Source: Pontibacter diazotrophicus
GTDB lineage: Bacteria; Bacteroidota; Bacteroidia; Cytophagales; Hymenobacteraceae
Direction of reading: 5' to 3'
DNA: 58,274 nucleotides
NCBI RefSeq assembly: GCF_003367245.1
Contig: NZ_QRGR01000036.1
Coordinates: forward strand, 1-58,274
The translations under genes and the position numbers were made by a program. Shown here piece after piece: positions 43,542 through 51,606 of the stretch. The notes under the pieces were generated by a model, which ran no database searches, was not told the DNA's origin, and saw nothing but the letters and a program-made list of their open reading frames with translations. How positions within the stretch are numbered: the first letter of the stretch is position 1; each line of letters starts with the position of its first letter.

Positions 43542-44630
43542 TTATTCTTTGGGTATCTCTATGAAAAAGGTTGTGCCCCTGTTTTCCTCGCTCTCAAACC
43601 AGATCTTACCGTTGTGCCACTCCACGATGGTCTTGATGATGGACATGCCGAGTCCAGTGGAAGGCTCTCCTTTCAACCCCTCACGTCTTGCTGGTGTGAA
43701 CTTTAAAAACAACTCGCCATGGTAACGCTTTGGGATGCCGATCCCGTTGTCCTTCACTGTTATCAGCACGGATGCCTCCTTTTCACTGACGTCAACCAGT
43801 ATCACCCCATCATCATGGGTGAATTTGATGGAGTTCGAGATAAGATTGTTGATAACCTGCATGAACTTGTTCTGGTCAAGATACACATACAGCTCCTCGC
43901 TGGAAGAAGTGAACTGGAAATTCTTTTTAATCAGGAACTCCCCATCCTCATACTGCTCCATCACCTCCTTCAACTTCTCCACAAGGTCAACCCGCCTCTT
44001 AAGCACAGCCGTGTTGGAGGAAGAGAGAAACTCATACTGCACAAACTCCCTGATCATGCGGATACTCTTTTCGCTGCTCTCACGGATTATTCTTACAATA
44101 TTATCAACCTCACTGTTTCCATACTCCTTCGTGTAATCCGATAGCAAGTCGGCTAAGCCCTGCACGTTAGCGATGGGACCAGCCAAATCATGTGAGAGTA
44201 TTTCCAGGATGGAGTTCTTCTTGGCTGCAAACTTTTGCAGGTTGGCAATGTTTTCCTTGGCAGCGGTGATGTCCTCCACGATACCAGCCAGTACCCGCCT
44301 CCCCTGCTTGTCGGTGACAAGCTTCGGGTTCAGCAGCATCCAAGAGACAGACTTGTCGGGGAGGATGATTCGGAACTCTATGTCGTACTTGATGATGCCA
44401 TCTAACAGCTCATGGTACTCCTTTATAAGGTAGTCTTTATCGTCTGGGTGAACGGTGTCTAAGATGGTGCTTGGTTTTGCCATGATGCTTTCCCTCGTCC
44501 TGTTCCACAGGTAGGAGAAAGCAGGGTTAAGGTGGGTAAATGAGGCTGCGTCTACCTCGTAGGAGAAGAGTACCTTGCTTGTTTGCCTCATTAATTCTTT
44601 AAACACCTCGTAATTGCTGGTTTGATCCAT
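43542..44630 (-). CDS. PAS sensor histidine kinase, paralog 1
   Basis: 362 aa, soluble. PAS at about 10-125 (FTHLNPAFSYLWNRTRESIM; VHPDDKDYLIKEYHELLDGI). HisKA with ILSHDLAGPIANVQGLADLL and His147. HATPase_c: INNLISNSIKFTHDDG (N box), DNGIGIP (G1) and STGLGMSIIKTIVEW (G2). It likely autophosphorylates on His147 in response to a PAS-borne or partner signal. No response regulator is present in the window. Close paralog of 49514-50608, sharing most of the PAS and catalytic sequence. Confidence 0.9.
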   Translation of the reverse strand: MDQTSNYEVFKELMRQTSKVLFSYEVDAASFTHLNPAFSYLWNRTRESIMAKPSTILDTVHPDDKDYLIKEYHELLDGIIKYDIEFRIILPDKSVSWMLLNPKLVTDKQGRRVLAGIVEDITAAKENIANLQKFAAKKNSILEILSHDLAGPIANVQGLADLLSDYTKEYGNSEVDNIVRIIRESSEKSIRMIREFVQYEFLSSSNTAVLKRRVDLVEKLKEVMEQYEDGEFLIKKNFQFTSSSEELYVYLDQNKFMQVINNLISNSIKFTHDDGVILVDVSEKEASVLITVKDNGIGIPKRYHGELFLKFTPARREGLKGEPSTGLGMSIIKTIVEWHNGKIWFESEENRGTTFFIEIPKE

Positions 44631-44930
44631 TGGTCATTGAATGTTTGTGCTTAGTGTTTACTGCGAACACTCTAAATAGTTGAATTGTGCGGAACTCGGA
44701 CGCAGAGACAAGTGAATCCTCTGAATGATACATATCCCCATGAACACATCAACAGACTACTCCAATCACCAAAAGTGGTTGCGTTTAGTTGTCTCAGGAC
44801 CTTTAAGTCCTTCCAAACCGTTTCGCACATCCTGCACGAGAGTCAATACAAATGCTGCTGAGCACACGCTTAGTGAGGTAGATGCTGGTTGCATCATCAA
44901 TGATTAACACACTCTCTATTGGATGCATGA

Positions 44931-45386
44931 TTACACTTTTGCTCCTAAGGAATGGTAGCGTAACCAGCTTTTCGCATCGGTTATATTACTGAATACTTTT
45001 ACCTCGAAGGATGTAATAAGATTAGCAAAACTTAAAACCGAGGACTCTGCCAAGGAATCTGGGGACACTATCATTGCAAAGTACTTTAAACCTGCCTTGG
45101 CTGCCAGCGGTACCCATTCCTTTGCAGTCCACTCAAGTGAGTGGTCCCAACTACCCAGTACTTTGCTGTTGTCATTCAATACACAGCTAAACCCTGATTC
45201 CCTTACAGCATTCAAATATGCCAAGGCACCAAACTGAACGTTATCCCTTGTCAGGTAACCAATCCAGTCATTGTGTACCCATTCATTCTTTTTATCTATA
45301 TCAACAGTCAGGAACACCTTCCCGAAAATATTTGGATATTCTTTTCTCATGAATACATCTTGTGCTACAAAGTTACAACTAATCAT
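44931..45386 (-). CDS. STAS/SpoIIAA-like protein, group B
   Basis: 151 aa. Reads GKVFLTVDIDKKNEWVHNDW, then YLNAVRESGFSCVLNDNSKV and LGSWDHSLEWTAKEWVPLAA, ending FSNITDAKSWLRYHSLGAKV. The segment (L/V)N-N-KV-GSWD--L-W---W-P---AGL-Y is shared with 48294-48710. The start may be the ATG at 45386 or the later MRKEYPNIFG. Divergent from an H-NOX gene with about 310 bases between, where the palindrome at 45470 lies. Confidence 0.6.
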   Translation of the reverse strand: MISCNFVAQDVFMRKEYPNIFGKVFLTVDIDKKNEWVHNDWIGYLTRDNVQFGALAYLNAVRESGFSCVLNDNSKVLGSWDHSLEWTAKEWVPLAAKAGLKYFAMIVSPDSLAESSVLSFANLITSFEVKVFSNITDAKSWLRYHSLGAKV

Positions 45387-45465
45387 AGCAGTAGGTTAAG
45401 TTGCAATATAATATTTCATTCAGAGCCTCCGCTAAGGTCAAAAAAGCACTGTTTATTCACGAGAA

Positions 45466-45575
45466 AATAAACGTTTGAATATTATACATACTTAAGAGAG
45501 GTTGAGCAGCACCAGGAGCAGAAAAGCGTTTTTAAGTGAGGGTGCATCATTTGGGGGAGATAACTTAAAGAGAAC
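45466..45575. repeat. Conserved non-coding segment, copy 2, upstream of an H-NOX gene
   Basis: ATAAACGTTTGAATATTATA, GAGAGGTTGAGCAGCA, AAAAGCGT and CATTTGGGGGAGATAAC follow the same order as copy 1 at 40200-40312. It includes the palindrome variant AACGTTTGAATATT (45470-45483). Confidence 0.6.
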
Positions 45576-45698
45576 AGAAGAAGCAAAGAACCTATCTTGC
45601 AAAGCTTGGCTTCCTTAGAAACTGGTACAGGAAATTTGCCTTTTAACATATCTAACAGGATTATTTTGCTATATTGTACAGACATAAAATGTTTCTGT

Positions 45699-46271
45699 AT
45701 GGAAAAACAAGGCGATGCATTACACCTGATGCACGGCTCCATGTTTGTGCTGCTTGAACGCTTCGTTGAAAACACCCACGACCACAGCACTTGGGTAAAA
45801 ATGCTTAAAGAGGCAGGCGTTGAGCATATGTCTTTTCACATGCAGGAGATGTATCCTACCCATGAGATTTTTGCCATTGTCGGTTGTTTGAGCGAGACCA
45901 CAGGACAGTCTATTTTTGATTTGATGGAGGAGTTCGGGGAGTTCATGGTGCCAGACCTGATGCTGCTGTACAGCAGGTATGTCCGACCAGAGTGGCGTAC
46001 TTATGAGATGCTGATTAATACAGAGGAAGCGATGCACGGTGCTGCGAGAAGGGAGGACATCAGAACTAATCCACCTAAGCTATTGGTAACAAAGAAGGGT
46101 GTTGACCAGCTTATGATAGAGTATTCGTCCAAGCGCAGGATGGCTGGCGTTGCGGTGGGCATTGTCAAAGGGATTGCCAGGTACTTTAATGAAAGCGATA
46201 AGGTGGAGGTAATGCTGCTCTCACCTGCTGATGCAGAGAATGTGCAAATCAAGGTAGATTTCCTTAGCTGA
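45699..46271 (+). CDS. H-NOX (heme nitric oxide/oxygen binding) protein
   Basis: 190 aa from MEKQGDALHLMHGSMFVLLE (45699); a longer frame upstream is not family-like. H-NOX layout: LMHGSMFVLLERFVENTHDH at the start, MYPTHEIFAIVGCLSETTGQ, FGEFMVPDLMLLYSRYVRPE, the proximal heme ligand His113 in TEEAMHGAA, the NPP turn at 124-126, and the propionate-binding YSSKR at 142-146 (Tyr142, Ser144, Arg146). It should bind heme and sense NO (or O2). Stand-alone H-NOX proteins usually control a nearby kinase or cyclase; two PAS kinases and several STAS-like proteins are close by. Confidence 0.85.
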   Translation: MEKQGDALHLMHGSMFVLLERFVENTHDHSTWVKMLKEAGVEHMSFHMQEMYPTHEIFAIVGCLSETTGQSIFDLMEEFGEFMVPDLMLLYSRYVRPEWRTYEMLINTEEAMHGAARREDIRTNPPKLLVTKKGVDQLMIEYSSKRRMAGVAVGIVKGIARYFNESDKVEVMLLSPADAENVQIKVDFLS

Positions 46272-46544
46272 AGACACTGGAATGACTCACCATTACTTTA
46301 GAAAGAACATAAGGTTAAAATCGAAGATATTCGATTCTCTGCTTTGTCACTTCCAATAACACCTGTCAAACTTCTAATCCAACTCAAAAAAAACGTAACA
46401 ACTGTAACTCTATCACCTCTTGTAGACTTATTTCTACTTTTGAGCAAATCCTATATTATAAAACCATTACTTTTGAAGGTGAATAAGCGTATCTCCTTTA
46501 GGTGAAATGGGCTTGGCTCACTAAGCAAGAACAGATTGTAGAAG

Positions 46545-46979
46545 ATGGTTATATACAAGAACGGCTTCTTAAGGCTGGACTACGAGCCAGCATCCGACAT
46601 TCTCACTTTTGAGATGCCGAATGTTGATGATATTGTCATGCCAGAGATGGAGCGAAGCTTAGCGGTTATAGTGGAGCATGTGCGAAAATACGATGTTAAG
46701 AGGGTGTTGCTGGATGCAAGACAGACAAACATCTGGGTGTATGAGGACAGCTATGCATGCCTTATCTCCGAGTTCTACCGTAACCTAATGGCAACCAGAG
46801 TCCAGAAGGTAGCCCGAATTGTCACACCCGATTCAAAAAGGGAAAAAGTCGTTTTAAATCTTTTGAACAATATGACTCTTTCGGTGAAAATCCAGCGTTT
46901 CACAGAGGTTAGTGCTGCTCTTGAGTGGTTAAAAAGTGATGTTTTACCGAAGCCTCGGCTTCAAACCCTCTCAATTTGA
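46545..46979 (+). CDS. STAS/SpoIIAA-like protein, group A
   Basis: 144 aa. Reads YKNGFLRLDYEPASDILTFE, then LAVIVEHVRKYDVKRVLLDA and RNLMATRVQKVARIVTPDSK, ending FTEVSAALEWLKSD. Clear paralog of 37614-38018, with a 10-residue longer tail. It sits between the two H-NOX genes on the same strand, 45 bases before the second, so it is probably co-transcribed with it. Confidence 0.65.
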   Translation: MVIYKNGFLRLDYEPASDILTFEMPNVDDIVMPEMERSLAVIVEHVRKYDVKRVLLDARQTNIWVYEDSYACLISEFYRNLMATRVQKVARIVTPDSKREKVVLNLLNNMTLSVKIQRFTEVSAALEWLKSDVLPKPRLQTLSI

Positions 46980-47024
46980 TACATCCAGCATACTGCCCAC
47001 ATTACTAATAGTATTACTTACCGA

Positions 47025-47594
47025 ATGGATAATAATAGCATAATCAGCGAAGATAAGATGCATGGTTCTTTTTTCGCTCTGCTGAAGCGTTTTGTAGAAA
47101 ACTCATACGATTACAGTACCTGGGTAAAACTGCTCCAAGCAACAGGCTTGGAAGGAGCAGCCTTCCAAATGCACGAGATGTACCCCACAAAAGAACTGTT
47201 TGCCATTGTTAACAAGGCTTCCGAAGTAACAGGTATCCCGAACCATACCTTAATGGAGCAGTTTGGGGAGTTCTTAGTACCAGACCTGCTCTTGATTTAC
47301 AGCAAGTACATGAATCCGAACTGGCGCACCTACGATATGCTCTTGAACACGGAATGCACTATGCATAGGGCAGTGAAGAAATTAGACGAGAGGGCGAACC
47401 CTCCTATGCTTCTGGTGACAAAGAAAGGCGAAAGGCAATTAATTGTCGACTATTACTCCAAGCGCAGAATGTCGGGAGTAGCCGTTGGCATCATCAGAGG
47501 CATCGCAAAGCATTTTCATGAGGACGACACTGTTTCAGTAACACGGCTGACTGCGGCTGAAGAGGAAAGAGTCCAGATAAGGGTGGATTTCTGA
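47025..47594 (+). CDS. H-NOX protein, second copy
   Basis: 189 aa. KMHGSFFALLKRFVENSYDY, then MYPTKELFAIVNKASEVTG, FGEFLVPDLLLIYSKYMNPN, proximal His114 in TECTMHRAV, the NPP turn at 125-127, and YYSKR at 143-147. All heme-binding landmarks are present. Similar to 45699-46271 throughout, hence a tandem duplication with the STAS gene in between. The two may differ in ligand or partner. Confidence 0.85.
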   Translation: MDNNSIISEDKMHGSFFALLKRFVENSYDYSTWVKLLQATGLEGAAFQMHEMYPTKELFAIVNKASEVTGIPNHTLMEQFGEFLVPDLLLIYSKYMNPNWRTYDMLLNTECTMHRAVKKLDERANPPMLLVTKKGERQLIVDYYSKRRMSGVAVGIIRGIAKHFHEDDTVSVTRLTAAEEERVQIRVDF

Positions 47595-47757
47595 ACTGAT
47601 GTTGCAGTTGATTAGTTTTACCAGTAGCAACCATTCTGCTGCTGAATGCTTCATTTATGCTAACAGCGTTGTATATATATTCAGCACTGTTAACTAATCA
47701 GCTTTGTACTATACCTACACTTTTAGGTTCACTTTATTATACATATAATCTGTTAAC

Positions 47758-48261
47758 ATGGACAATACTTTTGGGATACCCATTATTCCCGATAATGAAG
47801 ATGAACGACTGGCTAAGCTGCGCAGCCTCCACATTTTGGATACCTACGAAGAGAACGGAACCTTTAAGCACATTGCTGCCATTGCATCCCGTATGTTTAA
47901 TGTACCAATAGCATTGGTTAATTTTGTTGATAAGGACTATGTAGTCACAAAAGCCCGTGTGGGGGTGGAAGGCTCAACCGAAGTAAGCAGGGCTATAAGC
48001 CTGTGTTCTCTGGCTGTGTTAAGGTCTGATGTCACCGTTTTCGAGAATGCCAGAGAGGAACCGTGCCTGCTGGCGAACCCCATGGTTATAGGTGATTTTG
48101 GCTTGCAGTTCTATGCTGCCGCTCCCTTGACCACATCTGATGGTTATAACATAGGGGCTGTTTGTATTGTCGACAAGGTGCCGAGGGAGTTCTCTGGTTC
48201 AGACCAGAAGATGCTTCAAACCCTTGCTGCTGCTGTGATGGATGATATTGAGAAAGCATAA
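47758..48261 (+). CDS. GAF-domain protein
   Basis: 167 aa, a single GAF domain: ERLAKLRSLHILDTYEENGT at the start, then RMFNVPIALVNFVDKDYVVT, SLCSLAVLRSDVTVFENARE and GAVCIVDKVPREFSGSDQKM. It is the type usually fused to histidine kinases, here free-standing. The Cys in SLCSLAV is at the place that binds bilin in some GAFs, but other chromophore motifs are not evident. Probably a small-molecule or redox sensor acting with the kinases nearby. Confidence 0.8.
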   Translation: MDNTFGIPIIPDNEDERLAKLRSLHILDTYEENGTFKHIAAIASRMFNVPIALVNFVDKDYVVTKARVGVEGSTEVSRAISLCSLAVLRSDVTVFENAREEPCLLANPMVIGDFGLQFYAAAPLTTSDGYNIGAVCIVDKVPREFSGSDQKMLQTLAAAVMDDIEKA

Positions 48262-48293
48262 AGAAATTCATTCAGAGGAGGAAGCTTAGGTTG

Positions 48294-48710
48294 TTATCCT
48301 CTAATGGAACGTAACCAGGCTTCAGCCTCTTTATCGTCTTCAAAAACCCTTATCTCAAAATCTTTGTCAATCCGCTGTATTAGGCTTTCGATGGTTAGGG
48401 TAACGTAAATACTTTTCGGAATTACCTGCGCCAGATAACGCAAGCCTGCGGCTTTCATTTGAGGCGTCCACGTGGTCTCTACCCAATCAAGTGCCGTATC
48501 CCAAGAACCGACCACATTCTTGTTGCAATTGAGCAGCTTCGAGTAGGGCTGCTCCTTTATCATCGCCAGCAGCTTGTAGCCACCCTCCTTAACAGTCTCC
48601 TCCGACTGCACACCGAACCACTGTGCATACAGGATAGAGCCATTGTCGATTCTTGTGGCTGTGAAAAACACATCGCCATACACTTTCTTCAACCTTACCT
48701 GCTGCTCCAT
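48294..48710 (-). CDS. STAS/SpoIIAA-like protein, group B
   Basis: 138 aa. Reads VYGDVFFTATRIDNGSILYA, then LLAMIKEQPYSKLLNCNKNV and VGSWDTALDWVETTWTPQMK, ending FEDDKEAEAWLRSIRG. See 44931-45386 for the shared pattern. Upstream (48804-48817) lies the palindrome AACATTCGAACAAT. Confidence 0.6.
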   Translation of the reverse strand: MEQQVRLKKVYGDVFFTATRIDNGSILYAQWFGVQSEETVKEGGYKLLAMIKEQPYSKLLNCNKNVVGSWDTALDWVETTWTPQMKAAGLRYLAQVIPKSIYVTLTIESLIQRIDKDFEIRVFEDDKEAEAWLRSIRG

Positions 48711-48803
48711 CTTTAAAATTTAGTATGCATTACGCTTCCGAATAAATAATGTTGATTGTTTTATTTACTCAAAGAATGCTGCCGCAGCCACCTCTCTGAG
48801 TAA

Positions 48804-48817
48804 AACATTCGAACAAT
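48804..48817 (-). promoter_or_regulatory. Palindrome AAC-N-TTCGAA-N-(G/A)TT, copy 3
   Basis: On the minus strand ATTGTTCGAATGTT, followed by TTTACTCAGAGAGGTGG. Copies 1 and 2 (40204, 45470) are likewise followed within about 15-25 bases by GAGAGGT. It lies about 95 bases before a group B STAS gene. Candidate operator. Confidence 0.45.
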
Positions 48818-48928
48818 AACTGTGCTTGCAAAAGTAGCCCCATCTTGCTTCGACCATTCCTGCTTATCTGTTCAAAATGGGTTATGATTCTGAGTTAAGC
48901 TAACTAACACCACCCCTGCGTCAGTAAA

Positions 48929-49057
48929 ATGGAGGCTACGTTTGCACCTCAAAATGGCAAGAATCGCTGCTCAACAAACTGTGGCTTTATCGCTTCGATA
49001 CTGGATAAGCGTAACCTTACACCAACTGTTAATGCTTATGGAGACTTTTTGTGGTGA
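48929..49057 (+). other. Possible small gene (42 aa)
   Basis: MEATFAPQNGKNRCSTNCGF then IASILDKRNLTPTVNAYGDF and LW, stop. Composition is protein-like and it is followed by further broken frames, so it may be the 5' part of the decayed gene at 49085-49459. Confidence 0.35.
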
Positions 49058-49084
49058 ATCCAGCCAAAAACCGCAAATAATTAT

Positions 49085-49459
49085 CCATAAACCATATAGT
49101 TCGAGTCCACTGCGGAGTAAAAGGAAAGGGGCTGTATGTAAAGGACTTTCTTTGGCTGGATAGTGATGGCATAGACTGTTCCATGTACAGCCAAAAGCTT
49201 CTCCGGGTAAAAAAGGCAGAGTTTACAACTTACCTCCTGCGGGATTTGCAGTATCCCCTTTCATGGCGTACATGCTGGAATACTGGAATATATAAGGGGG
49301 TTGGATGTGGGAAAGTTGAGCGCAAACGAAGCAGGTCAGTGCCTGCTGTACATTTATCACTTATCTAAGGACAATGTCGAGTTACAAAGGGAGTTCCAGT
49401 CAACAAAAGAGAAGCTGAAAGAGAGACTGGCGGAGTTAAATCAGAAGAACGGCAGGTAA
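49085..49459 (+). pseudogene. Small coiled-coil gene remnant, copy 2
   Basis: One frame gives HIVRVHCGVKGKGLYVKDFL, WLDSDGIDCSMYSQKLLRVK and AEFTTYLLRDLQYPLSW. Near 49285 the coding passes to another frame, EYIRGLDVGKLSANEAGQCL, and ends KEKLKERLAELNQKNGR. No intact start is visible in the second frame. The second part matches 43340-43520. Confidence 0.5.
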
Positions 49460-49513
49460 GCCGCTTCTTCTCCTGCGGCAGCCTAAGTAACGACCATGTC
49501 CCTCCTATCCTCT

Positions 49514-50608
49514 CTACTCCTTCGGGATTTCAATGTAGAAGGTCGTTCCCACGTTTTCCTCGCTTTCGAACCAGATGCTCCCCTTGTGCCACTCCATGAT
49601 GGTTTTTGCAATCGCCAACCCTAACCCTGTTGACGGCTCCCCTTTCAGCCCCTCCCGTCTTGCCGGGGTGAATTTCTCGAACAGCTTGTCATGGTAGCGC
49701 TCAGGGATGCCGATGCCGTTATCCTTCACCGCTATCAGCACCGATGTCTCCTGCTCGCTTATATCCACAGCGATTACTCCACCGTCACGGGTGAACTTGA
49801 TGGCGTTGGAAATGAGGTTGGTAATGACCTGACCGAACTTATCTTGGTCGATGTAGACGTAGAGCCTATCGCTGGAAGAGTTGAAGCGGAACTCCCTGTT
49901 TATGATACGCTCCCCGCCTTCCAACTGCTCCATCACCTCCCTTACTTTCTTAACCAGATTCACCCTTCTCGTCACCATCGCTGCTTCAGCCGTTTCGAGG
50001 AATTCCTGCTGCACAAAGTCCCTTATCATGCGGAGGCTCCGTTCACTGCTCTCTCGGATAATCCTGATAAGGTTGTTTGCCTCAGCGTTCTCGTAGCTTT
50101 TGGTCGACTCGGAGAGGGCGTCCGCCAGACTCTGGATGCTGGCAAGTGGTCCTGCCAAATCATGTGAGAGAATTTCCAGAATGGCGTTTTTCTTAGCCCC
50201 ATGCTTGTGTAGCGTGTCGATGTTTTCCTTTGCGTCAGTAATATCCTCGACCATACCTGCTATGCACCTACCCCCTGTAGCATCGGTGAAGAACTGCGGG
50301 GTCAGCAGCAGCCACAGAATCGACCCGTCAGGAGTCCGGATGCGGAATTCAATTCCGTACTTGGGTGTACCCTCCGTCAATTCATGGTATTCTCTGAAAA
50401 GGTGTTCCCTGTCCTCCGGGTGAACGGTCTCCAATAGAATGGCAGGGCTTGCTATCACACTTTCCCTTGTCCGGTTCCAGAGGTGGCTGAAAGCAGCGTT
50501 CAGGTACGTGATGGAGGCAGCGTCCACATCGTAAACAAATAGCACCTTACTTGCTTGGAAAAACAGCTTATCAAATATTCCGAATCCGAAGTTAATTTTC
50601 TCATCCAT
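49514..50608 (-). CDS. PAS sensor histidine kinase, paralog 2
   Basis: 364 aa. PAS at about 15-125 (ITYLNAAFSHLWNRTRESVI; VHPEDREHLFREYHELTEGT). HisKA with LEILSHDLAGPLASIQSLAD and His149. HATPase: ITNLISNAIKFTRDGG, DNGIGIPERYHDKLFEKFTP and STGLGLAIAKTIMEWHKG. It shares the same domain order and end (EIPKE) with 43542-44630. It differs mostly at the N-terminus and in the helices between H and N boxes, which may set partner choice. Confidence 0.9.
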   Translation of the reverse strand: MDEKINFGFGIFDKLFFQASKVLFVYDVDAASITYLNAAFSHLWNRTRESVIASPAILLETVHPEDREHLFREYHELTEGTPKYGIEFRIRTPDGSILWLLLTPQFFTDATGGRCIAGMVEDITDAKENIDTLHKHGAKKNAILEILSHDLAGPLASIQSLADALSESTKSYENAEANNLIRIIRESSERSLRMIRDFVQQEFLETAEAAMVTRRVNLVKKVREVMEQLEGGERIINREFRFNSSSDRLYVYIDQDKFGQVITNLISNAIKFTRDGGVIAVDISEQETSVLIAVKDNGIGIPERYHDKLFEKFTPARREGLKGEPSTGLGLAIAKTIMEWHKGSIWFESEENVGTTFYIEIPKE

Positions 50609-50907
50609 GGTTTGCAGGCTTGGGTGCGCTCGCTCCCTGTTTTACTATGGATGTTCCATAATCGTTGCCGGATATACACATCCTTTTCTGCTCCGCACTC
50701 CACACAAGAGGCTTTAGGTTGGTGTATTACAAACGGTGGTTTACTTTCCACTCTAGGATAAGGCGCTTAAGCTCATCAAACCGCTGTATTTTAAAGCAAG
50801 AAACCCGGTAAAGAAATCAAGATGAACCTGTGTTATTAGAGAACGAATTACTTAACCAAGACAACACTGGTGGAAGATGGCAGAGCTGCGGTTTGTTGCT
50901 ATGCTTC

Positions 50908-50937
50908 GTCCCGCGAAACGTGGAATTTTGAGATTTA
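50908..50937. repeat. GTCCCG...GGAATTTTGAGA motif, copy 2
   Basis: GTCCCGCGAAACGTGGAATT then TTGAGATT. Differs little from the copy at 16810. Confidence 0.5.
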
Positions 50938-51021
50938 AAAAGAGGCCTTTGCTGTACTGGATTTAGCTGTATAGCCGGTAAGCGTCAATAAGAGGTAAGG
51001 GCACTGATGATGTCTGGAGCT

Positions 51022-51141
51022 CGCACTAGGTTCGCACTATTTAGCACTAGGTCCGCACTATATCTGCTCTTAATTCGCACTATGTTAGCACTAAATTCCG
51101 CACTAGGTTCGCACTATGTTAGCACTAGGTTTCAGCACTAA
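51022..51141. repeat. Cluster of ten GCACTA repeats
   Basis: GCACTA occurs ten times in 120 bases, mostly as (T/C)CGCACTAGGT or CGCACTATGTTA, at 10-13-base spacing with one wider gap. The units are imperfect. It resembles an iteron-like array or expanded microsatellite; no protein is encoded. Confidence 0.7.
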
Positions 51142-51248
51142 TGAGCTAAAAACAGTGGCTTATTTGCGGCTTTAAGCAGTTTTGCTGTGGTATTGAGCAG
51201 TAGCTTTAAAGTAGTGTAGCCTTTCAGCCTGTCCCGCTGTCCCAGAAA

Positions 51249-51515
51249 ACGGCCGTTTTACCGATATAGGTTTTGAAGGTCAATCCAGATATTGCTTCCG
51301 CGTGCTCCTGCTTGTTTTTGCTTGCCTATGCTTGTTCCTGCTGCTCTCCTGTCCCGGAAATAGAGGAATCATGAGCCTAAGGCAGATCGAGTGTTGATCA
51401 TAAATGCTCTTATGCACAGCAGAGAGTTATTCTGGACATAGTTATTGCTTTAGATTGCTCCCGAACGCTAACCATTGTCCGTGCTTGCTTTTGTCCCGGA
51501 AATAGAGGGAATAAC
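51249..51515. repeat. Three further GTCCCG-type motifs
   Basis: GTCCCAGAAAACGGCCG at 51249, TGTCCCGGAAATAGAGGAAT at 51352 and TGTCCCGGAAATAGAGGGAA at 51492. The last two are nearly identical over 20 bases. Confidence 0.5.
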
Positions 51516-51606
51516 GAAACAGATAACAAAACAGGAGAACACATCCAGTGAAATAGGTGAAGCGTTCAGCGCGGGGCTCTCAAGCATAAGAAAGATTTAG
51601 GTGAGC

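Larger units (their letters stand above)
50609..51606. other. Gene-free stretch with repeats
   Basis: About 1 kb without a supported gene. It holds GTCCCG-type motifs (50908, 51249, 51352, 51492) and the GCACTA cluster (51022-51141), listed separately. Probably debris of mobile DNA. Confidence 0.55.

Noticed and set aside
37614..48710. Idea that the STAS-like genes are anti-toxins or phage defence genes
   Set aside because: No toxin, nuclease or helicase accompanies them; the neighbours are sensors and kinases, so a signalling role fits better.
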